Assembly (NCBI GenBank): GCA_017962615.1
Contig: JAGCUZ010000068.1
Location: 1 to 58,931, forward strand
From: Bacteroidales bacterium
GTDB taxonomy: Bacteria; Bacteroidota; Bacteroidia; Bacteroidales; P3
Length of the DNA: 58,931 nucleotides
Direction of reading: 5' to 3'
Shown here one piece after another: positions 32,512 to 41,284 of the stretch. Under the pieces are notes generated by a model. It was not told where the DNA came from and did no database searches. It saw only the letters and a program-made list of their open reading frames with translations. The position numbers and the translations under genes are program-made. Numbering within the stretch: the stretch's first letter is position 1; every line of letters starts with the position of its first letter.

Positions 32512-34287
32512 TTATTCTATCCAACCAAGGATGTCGCCTTTCTTGACCATCTGACCCTGCTTCACGCAGGTGCCTACGATGCTTCCGGCCTTGGTGGCGG
32601 CAACAGTCATCATGCCGTACGAAGCCTCGATGAAGCAAATCACCGCGCCCTCGGCATATTTTGTACCCGGCACCGGCGGCACCGACGTATCCTTGAAGTC
32701 CATCTCCCACAGCAGGCGACCCGTGGCCGAGGCTACGATAGGTATTGCGTTGGGCTTATGGATGTCGATATAGTTGAACGCACGCTCCGAAGCTTGCGTG
32801 GGCGCCAGCATCACAGGACCCTCCTTGGCGGCACGGAGCTTCTCCACCTCAGCGTTGAAACGCTCCTTGGCCACACCGCTCTTGTAGTCGCGGTACTGAC
32901 GGTCGTGCATGGCAAGCTCGAAGAGCTCCTCGTCGTCCTCGCCGCGCTCCCAGCCGTTCTCCTCCATCTCCTTGATATACTCCGGCAACGCGTCGGGATA
33001 GAAATCCTGCGGGTTACCCGTGTAGAACTCCTGGCCGCTCTTCTTGGCAAGCTCCACGATTTCTGGAGCCAGCGGGCCGGGCAGCTGCCCCGAGCGCCCG
33101 AGGATCATGCTCCACGAGTCCTTGTCTATCTGGCTGAAGCGCGGCTTGCCCTGCGCCATGGCCAGCAAGTTCATAACAGCAATATTCTTAGTGTATTGGC
33201 TGAACGGCGTCACCAGTGGAGGATAGCCCAGCATAGGCCATATATACTCCACCTCCTGGAACAGCTGCACCGTGAGCTCCTCGAAGCTCACCTCGGGCTT
33301 GCCGCTCTTCTTCAACGCCATGTTGATGGCGCCGTGCACACCCTTCAAGTCGCTCATCATCGAGCCCATCATGCCGCCAGGCAGGCCACAGCCCACCAGC
33401 AGCGACGTGCTGATGCGGTTGCCCGGGTTGATATACAGACCCAGGAAATCGTCAACAAACTCCTGCGTAAGCTTGCGAGCCTCCATGTAAGCATCCATGC
33501 TGATGTCCTTCACCATGAAACCCGCATCCTTCAGCATAGCCTGCACACTGATGACATCCGGGTGCACCATGCCCCACGACAGCGGCTCCATGGCACAGTC
33601 GATAACATCAGCGCCGGCCTCGGCCACCATCAACGTGCTGGCCATCGACAAGCCCGGACCCGAATGGCCGTGATACTGCACCACCACCTTCGGATACTTC
33701 GTCTTGATCTCCTTCACCAGGCGCCCCAGCGTGGCCGGACGGCCCACGCCAGCCATGTCCTTCAGCGCTATCTCGTCGGCGCCGAATTCCACCAGTTTGT
33801 CGACAATGCCCATGTAATACTCCACCGTGTGCACCGGCGACGACGTGATGCTCAACGCCGCCTGCGATATCATGCCAGCCTCCTTGGCGTACTTCACGCT
33901 AAGCTCCAGGTTGCGCGGGTCGTTCAGTCCGCAGAACGAGCGCATGATGTCCACACCCTGCGCCTTCTTCACCTTGCACATCAGCTGACGCACATCCTTC
34001 GGCACACCGTACATGCGCAGGCCGTTCAAGGCACGCTCCAGCATGTGGGTCTGGATGCCCGCCTTGTTGAACTCCTTCGTCCACGCACGCACAGCCTTGT
34101 TCGGGTTCTCGCCGTACATCAGGTTCACCTGCTCGAAGGCGCCGCCATTGGTCTCTATGCGGTCAAAACAACCCATGTCGACAATAACGGGAGCAATCCT
34201 CGTGAGTTGGTCAACACGGGGCTGATACTTGCCCGACGACTGCCACATGTCACGATACACTAAACTGAATTTTATCTCATGTTTCAT
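32512..34287 (-). CDS. PycB/OadA-type carboxyltransferase with biotinyl-like tail
   Basis: The 591-residue protein has an N-terminal DRE-TIM carboxyltransferase barrel (about 5-270, EIKFSLVYRDMWQSSGKYQ, IETNGGAFEQVN, QYHGHSGPG). A conserved helical domain follows (about 300-480: QEFVDDFLGLYINPGNR, PPLVTPFSQY, GRSGQLPGPLAPEI). The last 85 residues resemble a biotinyl domain. In that tail the EAMKM biotin site is replaced by EASYGMM, with Tyr557 where the lysine should be, so it cannot carry biotin there. A separate biotin carrier would be needed if the enzyme is active. Family role: pyruvate/oxaloacetate carboxyl transfer. It is co-transcribed with rnfA. Confidence 0.85.
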   Translation of the reverse strand: MKHEIKFSLVYRDMWQSSGKYQPRVDQLTRIAPVIVDMGCFDRIETNGGAFEQVNLMYGENPNKAVRAWTKEFNKAGIQTHMLERALNGLRMYGVPKDVRQLMCKVKKAQGVDIMRSFCGLNDPRNLELSVKYAKEAGMISQAALSITSSPVHTVEYYMGIVDKLVEFGADEIALKDMAGVGRPATLGRLVKEIKTKYPKVVVQYHGHSGPGLSMASTLMVAEAGADVIDCAMEPLSWGMVHPDVISVQAMLKDAGFMVKDISMDAYMEARKLTQEFVDDFLGLYINPGNRISTSLLVGCGLPGGMMGSMMSDLKGVHGAINMALKKSGKPEVSFEELTVQLFQEVEYIWPMLGYPPLVTPFSQYTKNIAVMNLLAMAQGKPRFSQIDKDSWSMILGRSGQLPGPLAPEIVELAKKSGQEFYTGNPQDFYPDALPEYIKEMEENGWERGEDDEELFELAMHDRQYRDYKSGVAKERFNAEVEKLRAAKEGPVMLAPTQASERAFNYIDIHKPNAIPIVASATGRLLWEMDFKDTSVPPVPGTKYAEGAVICFIEASYGMMTVAATKAGSIVGTCVKQGQMVKKGDILGWIE

Positions 34288-34364
34288 TATTATATCTATT
34301 TATTAATTTATACATCAATACATTATGGACAACACCCCTTAGCGGATTGCCCACAAAACGTGTT

Positions 34365-34396
34365 GCAAATTTACGAAAAAAAAACGATATAGCAAA
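34365..34396 (-). promoter_or_regulatory. Promoter of the carboxyltransferase-rnfA operon
   Basis: On the minus strand TTTG (34396-34393), a 19-base spacer and TAAATTTGC (34373-34365) fully match the Bacteroidota pattern, about 80 bases before the ATG. Confidence 0.82.
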
Positions 34397-34623
34397 TTAA
34401 TATGCGAAAACTGATTCATAAATTGATTAGTCAAGCCTCAAAAACCATGGTGTCCGAGGTGGGCGGAAGTAGAAAGAATGTAATGTCGCCAACTCCTCGC
34501 AATTGGGTTCGGAAAGTTTTTAGATTACTATTTAGGAACCCTATTGCGGCTATTAGTCGACAAAAGGCAAAAATCAGCATCAACACATTATACATCAATA
34601 ATATACACAGCGTTTTCAAAATC

Positions 34624-34737
34624 CGCACAACACCCGATTTTGGTATATATAACGTAAAGCGTAAGTATATAGATGATAAGGAGTTGGTGGGACCAACTCC
34701 TTATCATCTATATACCTACTCTAAATGTACCCTTTAT
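34624..34737 (+). repeat. Dispersed palindromic repeat, copy 3
   Basis: The core 34665-34715 is a perfect 51-nt palindrome with a GGG centre. Flanks GCACAACACCCGATTTTGG, TATATATAACGTAAAGCG and CTCTAAATGTAC are shared with copies 1 and 2, in the same orientation as copy 2. Confidence 0.9.
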
Positions 34738-35055
34738 TGAGTGTGGAACGGGGGAACATTTTTCGGCTCAAGACATATCAATCGTGCTGATACAACACTC
34801 ATACAATACCGATTATTGGTGTGATGTATCGTATACTTGTAAAGGGAACGGTGCTATACCATCATTTGCCATTTGCAGACCAAGAAGCTGCTGTTTTCAA
34901 TCCGTTCGCGGTACAAACATACAACAAAATCCACATCGATGCGATTTTTTTACGCCTATTCCAAAAAATATGTGTAATTTTGCAGTCGATTTCAAAGCAG
35001 TAAAAAACGATAACCCACAAAGTGGTGGCGTATATCATAAAATAAAGAAAATCAA

Positions 35056-35265
35056 ATGAACAGCACGTGCATCGACACACTGGATGACACCGATGTCATG
35101 GAGATGCAGGACGAGTTGACTCCCGAACAGCGGGTGCACTGGGAAACCTCTATCGAAAGCGATTTGCGAGAAATCGCCGAGGGCAAACCCCAGAAGTATA
35201 TCTCTGGTGATGAGTTCTGGTCAGAATTGAGGGAAGCGGTAATGCGCCAATATGAAAAAGTATAA
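35056..35265 (+). CDS. Antitoxin-like small protein
   Basis: The 69-residue acidic protein (LTPEQRVHWETSIESDLREIAEG... DEFWSELREAVMRQYEKV) has no clear DNA-binding motif. It resembles the short helical toxin-neutralising part of type II antitoxins. The main evidence is context: its last 14 bases overlap the start of a RelE/ParE-like toxin frame at 35252, the classical arrangement. The toxin is interrupted, so this may be a surviving orphan antitoxin. Family assignment is tentative. Confidence 0.6.
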   Translation: MNSTCIDTLDDTDVMEMQDELTPEQRVHWETSIESDLREIAEGKPQKYISGDEFWSELREAVMRQYEKV

Positions 35266-35560
35266 GGTTATATACCGCGCTGATGTAAAACCCTATCTGG
35301 ACGAACTGGGTCAATATATCGCCGAGCTAACCACGCCGGATTTTGCCGACCGGTATTTGCAAAAACTGCGCAAGGAAGTTTAGGAACTGGCCATCACTGC
35401 CGGAGTACTGCCACAAAGTAAATACCTTATGCCTTTGCGCTACCATAAGGATGCAAAGACAATGACTATCGGAAAGCGGAAACTAACCGTGATATTTCAT
35501 GTCGACGGTGACTTTGTAATTGTGGACAAGATTCTGCCCTCGGCATTGATTACCTATTAA
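35252..35560 (+). pseudogene. RelE/ParE-family toxin with in-frame amber stop
   Basis: From the ATG at 35252 the frame reads MKKYKVIYRADVKPYLDELG ... ADRYLQKLRKEV, then TAG at 35381-35383 (codon 44). It continues in the same frame ELAITAGVLPQSKYLMPLRYH ... KRKLTVIFHVDGDFVIVDKILP to a TAA at 35558-35560. The full length of 102 codons, YKVIYRADVKPYLDEL and the C-terminal beta hairpin TVIFHVDGDFVIVDKIL match RelE/ParE-type ribosome-dependent or gyrase toxins. Both sides of the stop are conserved in sequence quality, so the lesion is recent, a sequencing error, or read through. Confidence 0.75.
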
Positions 35561-35574
35561 TCATAATGTCGCTG

Positions 35575-36828
35575 TCAACGTACTATGGTACGCTCGTAGC
35601 GGGCGACTTGCCAGAGGTACCACAGCAGGAGGGCGAGGGCCACGGCGGCGCCGCTGAGGGCGAAGAGGAGGATGGCCAGACGGAAATCGCCGCAGACTAT
35701 GCCTGCAAGCATGGCTGCCACGCGCAGGAGGAGCAGGACGACATAGAAATAGAACTCCACGCGCTGCGTGCCGAAGACGTTGCTGATGAACATCAACGAG
35801 GTGGAGGGCAGCATTACGAAGACCCACGGGAGCAGACACCGGAAATAGTAACCGCAGCCTGCCCAGCGGCCGCCAAAGGCAAAGGCGAAGAGCGGGTCGG
35901 CAAATAGGAAGGCCGCCACCAGCACCGGCAACGAGGCGGCTACGACCCAAAACACGAAACGCCTCACGGGAGCGGCTATGGAGCGCCGCGCACGCACCGC
36001 CTCGGAGACGCGCACGTAGAGCACCTTCTCGAAGGCGTTGTTGAGCAGGTTGGCGGGGCGGAAGGTGAAGGTGAGGGCGAGGGCGAAGAGTCCCACTTCG
36101 GCCTTGTCGAAATAGAGCGCGAGCCAGAGCAGCGGCAGGTTGGACGACAGGCTGTTCATGAAGTCCTTAGGTGCCACGTAGTGCAGGAACTTAGAGTGCT
36201 TGCGAGCCGCCGCCCGCCGTTCTTCACGGCTTGTGGAGGGCATGGCGAGGCGCCGCATCGTCAGTCGGTAGTTGATGTTGCCGGCCATCTTGCCCAGCAC
36301 GGTGCCTATGGGGAGGCCTGAGCGGAGGAATCCGGCGAGTCCAAGGACGACCTTGAGGACGGCACCGGCGGTGGCGTTGACGGTCTCGGAGATGGCTATC
36401 TGGCCGAAGCGGCGGTGGCGGTTGCACACGCCGGAATAGACTCGCGAGGAGCCCATGAAGAAGACCAGCACGGGTATGAGCAGGGCGAGCCAGCCCAGCG
36501 CGTCGCTCTTGCCCGGGAGGGCGTTGAAGAGCCACAGAGCCGTGACTACGGCCAGCAACGCCAGCGACACGCAGGCGTTGAGGCGCAGCGTGTACTGCGC
36601 GACTGACCAGGCCTCGCGGTCGTCGTCGGCCACGACGATGCTCATCTCGTACTTGCAGGTGGAGAGTATCACCAGCACTTCGATGTAGCTGAAGAAGATG
36701 TTGAATACGCCGAAGTCTTCGGGCGGATAGATGCGCGTCAGCAGCAGGTAGGCAAGCAGGGACACGGCCTGCGCCACCACGTTGCCCGACACGAGGGTGC
36801 CAATGTCTTTCAGGAACCTCCCGCTCAT
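35575..36828 (-). CDS. Oligosaccharide flippase family protein (Wzx-like)
   Basis: The 417-residue inner-membrane protein has about 12 hydrophobic segments. The start FLKDIGTLVSGNVVAQAVSL and AYLLLTRIYPPEDFGVFNIF is the typical first-helix pattern of polysaccharide/O-antigen flippases (MOP superfamily), which move undecaprenyl-linked oligosaccharides across the inner membrane. The substrate is unknown, and no glycosyltransferases are adjacent. Its start overlaps the VWA gene's stop by 4 bases (36825-36828), so the two are translationally coupled. It ends 14 bases from the broken toxin frame. Confidence 0.85.
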   Translation of the reverse strand: MSGRFLKDIGTLVSGNVVAQAVSLLAYLLLTRIYPPEDFGVFNIFFSYIEVLVILSTCKYEMSIVVADDDREAWSVAQYTLRLNACVSLALLAVVTALWLFNALPGKSDALGWLALLIPVLVFFMGSSRVYSGVCNRHRRFGQIAISETVNATAGAVLKVVLGLAGFLRSGLPIGTVLGKMAGNINYRLTMRRLAMPSTSREERRAAARKHSKFLHYVAPKDFMNSLSSNLPLLWLALYFDKAEVGLFALALTFTFRPANLLNNAFEKVLYVRVSEAVRARRSIAAPVRRFVFWVVAASLPVLVAAFLFADPLFAFAFGGRWAGCGYYFRCLLPWVFVMLPSTSLMFISNVFGTQRVEFYFYVVLLLLRVAAMLAGIVCGDFRLAILLFALSGAAVALALLLWYLWQVARYERTIVR

Positions 36829-38894
36829 ACGGCGCCGTTATATTTGCGTAGCACCCACTCGCCTCCGAGGAGGAGCAGTAGCAGCACGAAGACAAGCGGC
36901 AGACGCAGTAGCTCGGCGTAGCGGGTGTTGCTGTACATCACCGTCTTGATGTCGTCGCGCTGAGCCAGCAGCGACGGCAGCTGCCCTATGTCTGCAGGGC
37001 TGAGCATTACGCCGCCGCTCTGCACGGCGAGGGTGTTCATGGTGGCGTGGTCGGCCTTGAGGGTGAGCTCTTCGAGCATAAGGTCTTCGACCACGAAGGT
37101 GCCGGAGGCCGCGAGGTGCTTGCCGTTGAAGGTAGTGGAGGCGCTGTAGCGATAGGTGCCGGGGCTGAGGGTGCCGAGGTTGAGCATGTAGCCATTGCCC
37201 GAGCGGTTGAACTGGTACTTGAGGTCGCCCACCTGGAGAGCCACGTCGGGGATATTGACGGGCTCGTAGTTGTCGTTGTAGAGCTCGGCCTCGATAACCA
37301 CGGGCTCGTTCTCGCGATAGATGCCCTTGGCGTTGACGCGGAAATGGTCTTTATTGATTCTCAAGGAGGTGTAGACCACCGCCTTGCTGAGCAGCTCGTC
37401 GAAGAGCTGGTGGGAGCCGTTGGCCTGGTAGTCGGCCAAGCGCCAGCGCCACAACCCCTCGCCCACCACGAAGCCGTAGCGCAGCGACTGCCGCTGACCG
37501 AAGGCGAGCAAGGGCTGGCCGCTGTTGACGGTGCCAATGCGTCCGGTGAGGGCCGACTGCATGTTCATGGTGGTGCGGTAGTCGCCGAAGGGTGCCGTAA
37601 GCGGCGGCATCTGCTCCAGCTTGCGGGCCGTAGCGTCGTCGATGGTGAAGAGCGAGAACTGTGGATTGACGATGGGTGCCACCTCGTTGCGGTCGTCGAG
37701 CTTGGTGAAGACCTCCATGCCGGTGTGCAGTGCGTTGAAGCGCGGCAGGTCGGTTTGCAGACCTATGACGAAGAGCATCGGCACGCTGCACTTGTCGGGG
37801 CTGAGCTCGGCGGGCAGCGGCACGCGCTTGCCCGGCAGGTTGTGCAGGATGATGAGGTTGTACTGCGAGGCAGGGCCTTTGAAGTCGGAGGCGAGGAAGG
37901 TGCTGACCTCATAGCTCTCGTTGCTCTCGATGCTGCGGCGCAGTGCCGCCACGTCGGGGTGCGGAGCCGCCGCCACGATGGCTATCTTCTGATGGCCGTC
38001 GATGACCTCTATGGGCACCGTGCGCACGTTGTTGCGCGAGGATGACTCGCCGTCGTTGAGGCTCAGCGATATAACGTAGTTCTGCATGCCGGCCTTGTCG
38101 GCCTGGAGGGTGACGGGCTCGGTGACGGCGAAGTTGTCGCCTTCGTATTGCAATGGTTTGGAATACAGAGTCTGGCCGCCGCGGCTCACCGTGAGGGTGG
38201 CTTTACGGCCGTTCATGCGCACGGCACGCACCGTCACCTCCATGGGGAAACGGTTGCCGAGATAGGCCACCTTGTTGTAGCGCACATGGGCAATGAAGGC
38301 GTCGCTGTGGGTGGTTGTGTCACCAAGTGCCACGGTGTAAACGGGATATGTCATGCCGCGCGCCGCGCTGACGGGGTCGGTGCCTTGGTTGTAGATGCCG
38401 TCGCCGGTAAGCACCACCGCGCCGACATTGCGTCCGGCATAGCGGCTCTTGACCTCTTCGAGGGCGTTGGCCATGTCGGTGACCTTGCCGGTATACTCCA
38501 CGTCGCTGTCGTCGTGCGCCTGCAGGTCGCCGCCGTAGGTGAAGCAGTGCACGTCGTAGTGCTTGCTGAGCTGGTCGACGGTGCGCGCCATAGCCTCGGC
38601 ATATTCGCCGCCATAGTACGACGAATCGCTGCAAGCCACCACCGAGCGCGTGGCATCCTGCAGCAGCACCACGACGGGGTTCTCACGCTCGTTGGTGGAA
38701 CGCTTGGCGAGGGGCGAGAGGAAGAGGAAAGCCAGCAGCGTGACCGCCGCAAAACGCAGCAGCGACGCGAGCCAAAGCACACGGCGCTCGAGGTCGGCGC
38801 GACGCGGCCACCAGTACATCACCACGCTGTAGAGCAGACCCACCGCGATGCAGAGGAGCGTGCAATACCATGGATAGTCTATGATTATTCGCAT
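36825..38894 (-). CDS. Membrane protein with VWA-like domain
   Basis: The 689-residue protein has two N-terminal membrane segments (about 8-28 and 40-62), a large extracytoplasmic part and one C-terminal segment (about 662-680). Residues about 72-200 resemble a von Willebrand A domain: VVVLLQDATRSVV gives a D-x-T-x-S metal-binding motif (79-83), followed by GAVVLTGDGIYNQGTDP. The middle has Ig-like beta segments and a glutamine-amidotransferase-like stretch (YNLIILHNLPGKRVPL). This overall layout matches the large membrane VWA proteins common in Bacteroidota, of unknown function. It is first in a two-gene unit with the flippase and divergent from the S46 peptidase gene. Confidence 0.8.
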   Translation of the reverse strand: MRIIIDYPWYCTLLCIAVGLLYSVVMYWWPRRADLERRVLWLASLLRFAAVTLLAFLFLSPLAKRSTNERENPVVVLLQDATRSVVACSDSSYYGGEYAEAMARTVDQLSKHYDVHCFTYGGDLQAHDDSDVEYTGKVTDMANALEEVKSRYAGRNVGAVVLTGDGIYNQGTDPVSAARGMTYPVYTVALGDTTTHSDAFIAHVRYNKVAYLGNRFPMEVTVRAVRMNGRKATLTVSRGGQTLYSKPLQYEGDNFAVTEPVTLQADKAGMQNYVISLSLNDGESSSRNNVRTVPIEVIDGHQKIAIVAAAPHPDVAALRRSIESNESYEVSTFLASDFKGPASQYNLIILHNLPGKRVPLPAELSPDKCSVPMLFVIGLQTDLPRFNALHTGMEVFTKLDDRNEVAPIVNPQFSLFTIDDATARKLEQMPPLTAPFGDYRTTMNMQSALTGRIGTVNSGQPLLAFGQRQSLRYGFVVGEGLWRWRLADYQANGSHQLFDELLSKAVVYTSLRINKDHFRVNAKGIYRENEPVVIEAELYNDNYEPVNIPDVALQVGDLKYQFNRSGNGYMLNLGTLSPGTYRYSASTTFNGKHLAASGTFVVEDLMLEELTLKADHATMNTLAVQSGGVMLSPADIGQLPSLLAQRDDIKTVMYSNTRYAELLRLPLVFVLLLLLLGGEWVLRKYNGAV

Positions 38895-38966
38895 GATACA
38901 TTTAACGATGGGGCGGCTCTTTTATTATGTTGCCATCTTTTTTTTACCCGTTTCGCTTATTTTGTG

Positions 38967-38974
38967 TATCTTTG
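38967..38974 (+). promoter_or_regulatory. -7 element of the S46 peptidase gene
   Basis: TATCTTTG matches TAnnTTTG and lies 17 bases before the ATG at 38992. The -33 region is TTTA at about 20 bases spacing, an imperfect match. Confidence 0.55.
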
Positions 38975-38991
38975 CAAAAAAATATCACACC

Positions 38992-41115
38992 ATGAAATAC
39001 CGTTCGATTATCCTGTTTGCTTTATGTTTAACCCTTGGACACTGCACGTTGCGTGCCGACGAAGGCATGTGGATACCCATGCTGCTGCAGCGCAACGAAG
39101 CCGACATGCAGAAGGCCGGCATGCACATAAGCGCCAAGGACATCTACGACATCAACCATGCCTGCCTGAAGGATGCCGTGCTGCTCTTCAACCAAGGCTG
39201 CACAGGCGAGTATGTGTCCGACCAGGGGCTGTTCCTCACCAACCACCACTGCGGCTACTCGTACATCACACGCCACTCGACGGTGGAGCACGACTACCTG
39301 ACCAACGGCTTCTGGGCCATGACACGCGAGGAGGAGCTGCCCTGCCCCGGCCTCACCGCCACACGCCTGGTGCGCATGGAAGACGTGACCGAGCAGGTGC
39401 TTAAAGGCGTGAACGCCAGCGCATCGGAGGCCGACCGCCAGCGCATCGTAGAGGCCAACATCGCGGCTGTCACCGCCAAGGCCGTGGAAGGCACGCACTA
39501 CAAAGCCATCGTCAAGCCGTTCTACTACGGCAACCAGTACTTCATGTACGTGAACGAGGTGTTCACCGACGTGCGCCTCGTGGGAGCTCCGCCGAGCAAC
39601 ATAGGCAAGTTTGGCGGCGACACCGACAACTGGATGTGGCCGCGCCACACGGGTGATTTCTCCATGTTTCGCGTATATGCCGACAAGGACAACCGTCCGG
39701 CGCCCTACAGCAAGAGCAACCAGCCCTACCGTCCGCTGAAGCACCTGGCCATATCGCTCAAAGGCGTGGATGAGGGCGACTTCACCTTCGTGTTTGGCTA
39801 CCCCGGCCGCACACAACGTTACGTGACGCACGACGCCGTGGACCTTGCCGCCAACGTGACCAACCCCATACGCATAGGGATGCGCGACATAAGGCTCAAC
39901 CACTACAAGGCCGCCATGGAGCGCTCGGCGGCACAGAGGCTGAAATATGCGTCGCGCGTGGCCTCCATAGCCAACGGCTGGAAGAAATGGCAGGGCGAGA
40001 GCCAGGGCATTGAACGCCTCGACGGTGTAGGACAGAAACTGGCCTTCGAGAAGCGTTTCCAGACGTGGGCGAACGACAAACCCGAATACCGCGACGTGCT
40101 GAACCAGCTGCATCAGGAATACAGCCGCAACCGCGACCAGGAGGTGGCCCTCACCTATATCAGCGAGGCACTGCTTGCCTCCGACTTCATGAACCGTGCC
40201 CGGCAGCTCGACCAACTAAGCCTCACACAAAACGACTCTGTGGCACGTGTGCGAGCCGACAAGTTGCTAAAAGCCAACGAGTCGTACTTCGCCGACTTCG
40301 AGAGCCACTCGCCTGTGGACCGCGCCATCTTCGTAGAGACCATGGTCAAGATGTGGAAAGACGGACAGGTGGAGTTCAAATACAAAGACGAGGCACAGCT
40401 CACCGCAGCCCTCAACGACATATACGACAACTCGATGCTCACCAACCGCGCCAAGATGGACAAGTTTCTGCGCAGCTACACCCCCAAGCAGAGCGGCAAG
40501 ATTTACAAAGACCCTGCCGTCAACCTCTTCAAGGGTGTATACTACAACGTGTGCAGTTCCAAGAAGATGGAGGCATACTACGAGGCCAACCGCAACATTG
40601 AACGCCTGATGCGCACCTACGTGAAGGGCATCATGGAGATGGGCGGCGTGGAGCGTCTGTTCCCCGACGCCAACCTGACGCTGCGCGTTGCCTATGGCCA
40701 TGTGGCGGGCTTCCGTCCGCGCGACGGCGTGCTCTACAAGCCCTACAGCACCCTCGAAGGCATCATGGAGAAGGAGAACCCCGACATATACGACTACGTG
40801 GTGGAGCCCCGCCTCAAAGAGCTGTGGCGCAACAAGGACTACGGGCCCTACGCCAACCAGCGCGGCGAGCTGCCCGTGGGCTTCATAGCCACCAACCACA
40901 CCACGGGCGGCAACAGTGGCTCGCCGGTGCTCAACGCCGACGGCCAGCTGATAGGCATCAACTTCGACCGCTGCTGGGAAGGCACCATGAGCGACCTGCT
41001 GTTCGACCCCGACTACTGCCGCAACATCAGCCTCGACATCCGCTACTGCCTCTTCATCATCGACAAGTTTGCCGGCGCCTCGCATCTCGTAAAAGAGATG
41101 ACAATAGCCCAATAG
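38992..41115 (+). CDS. S46-family dipeptidyl-peptidase, DPP11-like
   Basis: The 707-residue protein has a signal peptide (MKYRSIILFALCLTLGHCTLRA) and removes dipeptides from peptide N-termini in the periplasm. Catalytic residues: His in LTNHHCGY (about 85), Asp in GGDTDNWMWPRHTGDF, Ser642 in TGGNSGSP. The residue 18 after the serine is Arg660 (INFDRCWE). In Porphyromonas DPP11 the equivalent Arg673 gives Asp/Glu preference at P1, while DPP7 has Gly. This predicts an acidic-residue-specific DPP11. The start is the ATG at 38992; the in-frame ATG at 38881 would put unrelated residues before the signal peptide. A bidirectional terminator follows at 41203-41233. It complements the POT peptide transporter. 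Confidence 0.93.
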   Translation: MKYRSIILFALCLTLGHCTLRADEGMWIPMLLQRNEADMQKAGMHISAKDIYDINHACLKDAVLLFNQGCTGEYVSDQGLFLTNHHCGYSYITRHSTVEHDYLTNGFWAMTREEELPCPGLTATRLVRMEDVTEQVLKGVNASASEADRQRIVEANIAAVTAKAVEGTHYKAIVKPFYYGNQYFMYVNEVFTDVRLVGAPPSNIGKFGGDTDNWMWPRHTGDFSMFRVYADKDNRPAPYSKSNQPYRPLKHLAISLKGVDEGDFTFVFGYPGRTQRYVTHDAVDLAANVTNPIRIGMRDIRLNHYKAAMERSAAQRLKYASRVASIANGWKKWQGESQGIERLDGVGQKLAFEKRFQTWANDKPEYRDVLNQLHQEYSRNRDQEVALTYISEALLASDFMNRARQLDQLSLTQNDSVARVRADKLLKANESYFADFESHSPVDRAIFVETMVKMWKDGQVEFKYKDEAQLTAALNDIYDNSMLTNRAKMDKFLRSYTPKQSGKIYKDPAVNLFKGVYYNVCSSKKMEAYYEANRNIERLMRTYVKGIMEMGGVERLFPDANLTLRVAYGHVAGFRPRDGVLYKPYSTLEGIMEKENPDIYDYVVEPRLKELWRNKDYGPYANQRGELPVGFIATNHTTGGNSGSPVLNADGQLIGINFDRCWEGTMSDLLFDPDYCRNISLDIRYCLFIIDKFAGASHLVKEMTIAQ

Positions 41116-41202
41116 GGGTGAAAGGTTATTGGTTAGTTTTAAGTTCTAAGTCTATTGCATCTATAATCTAATACATAACCCATAAACATTAATCTGAGAC
41201 AC

Positions 41203-41233
41203 AAAAAAACGCACCGTTTCCGGTGCGTTTTTT
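41203..41233. terminator. Bidirectional terminator between S46 peptidase and manA
   Basis: AAAAAACGCACCG-TTTC-CGGTGCGTTTTTT is a perfect hairpin with A/T runs on both sides, usable on both strands. It lies between convergent genes. Confidence 0.93.
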
Positions 41234-41284
41234 GTTATGTCTACAGATGGCGTTGATATGGCAAACATATCAACCTGTGACTCT

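Larger units (their letters stand above)
34288..35055. other. Divergent intergenic region with repeat copy 3
   Basis: It holds the minus-strand promoter of the carboxyltransferase gene (34365-34396) and the third copy of the dispersed palindrome (34624-34737). From 34740 to 35055 there is AT-rich sequence in which I see no gene; the short plus-strand frames here overlap each other and the repeat and do not look coding. Confidence 0.6.

Noticed and set aside
34402..35059. Two plus-strand frames of 112 and 128 codons
   Set aside because: They run through the palindromic repeat and AT-rich spacer, overlap each other in different frames, and show no domain or conserved composition.
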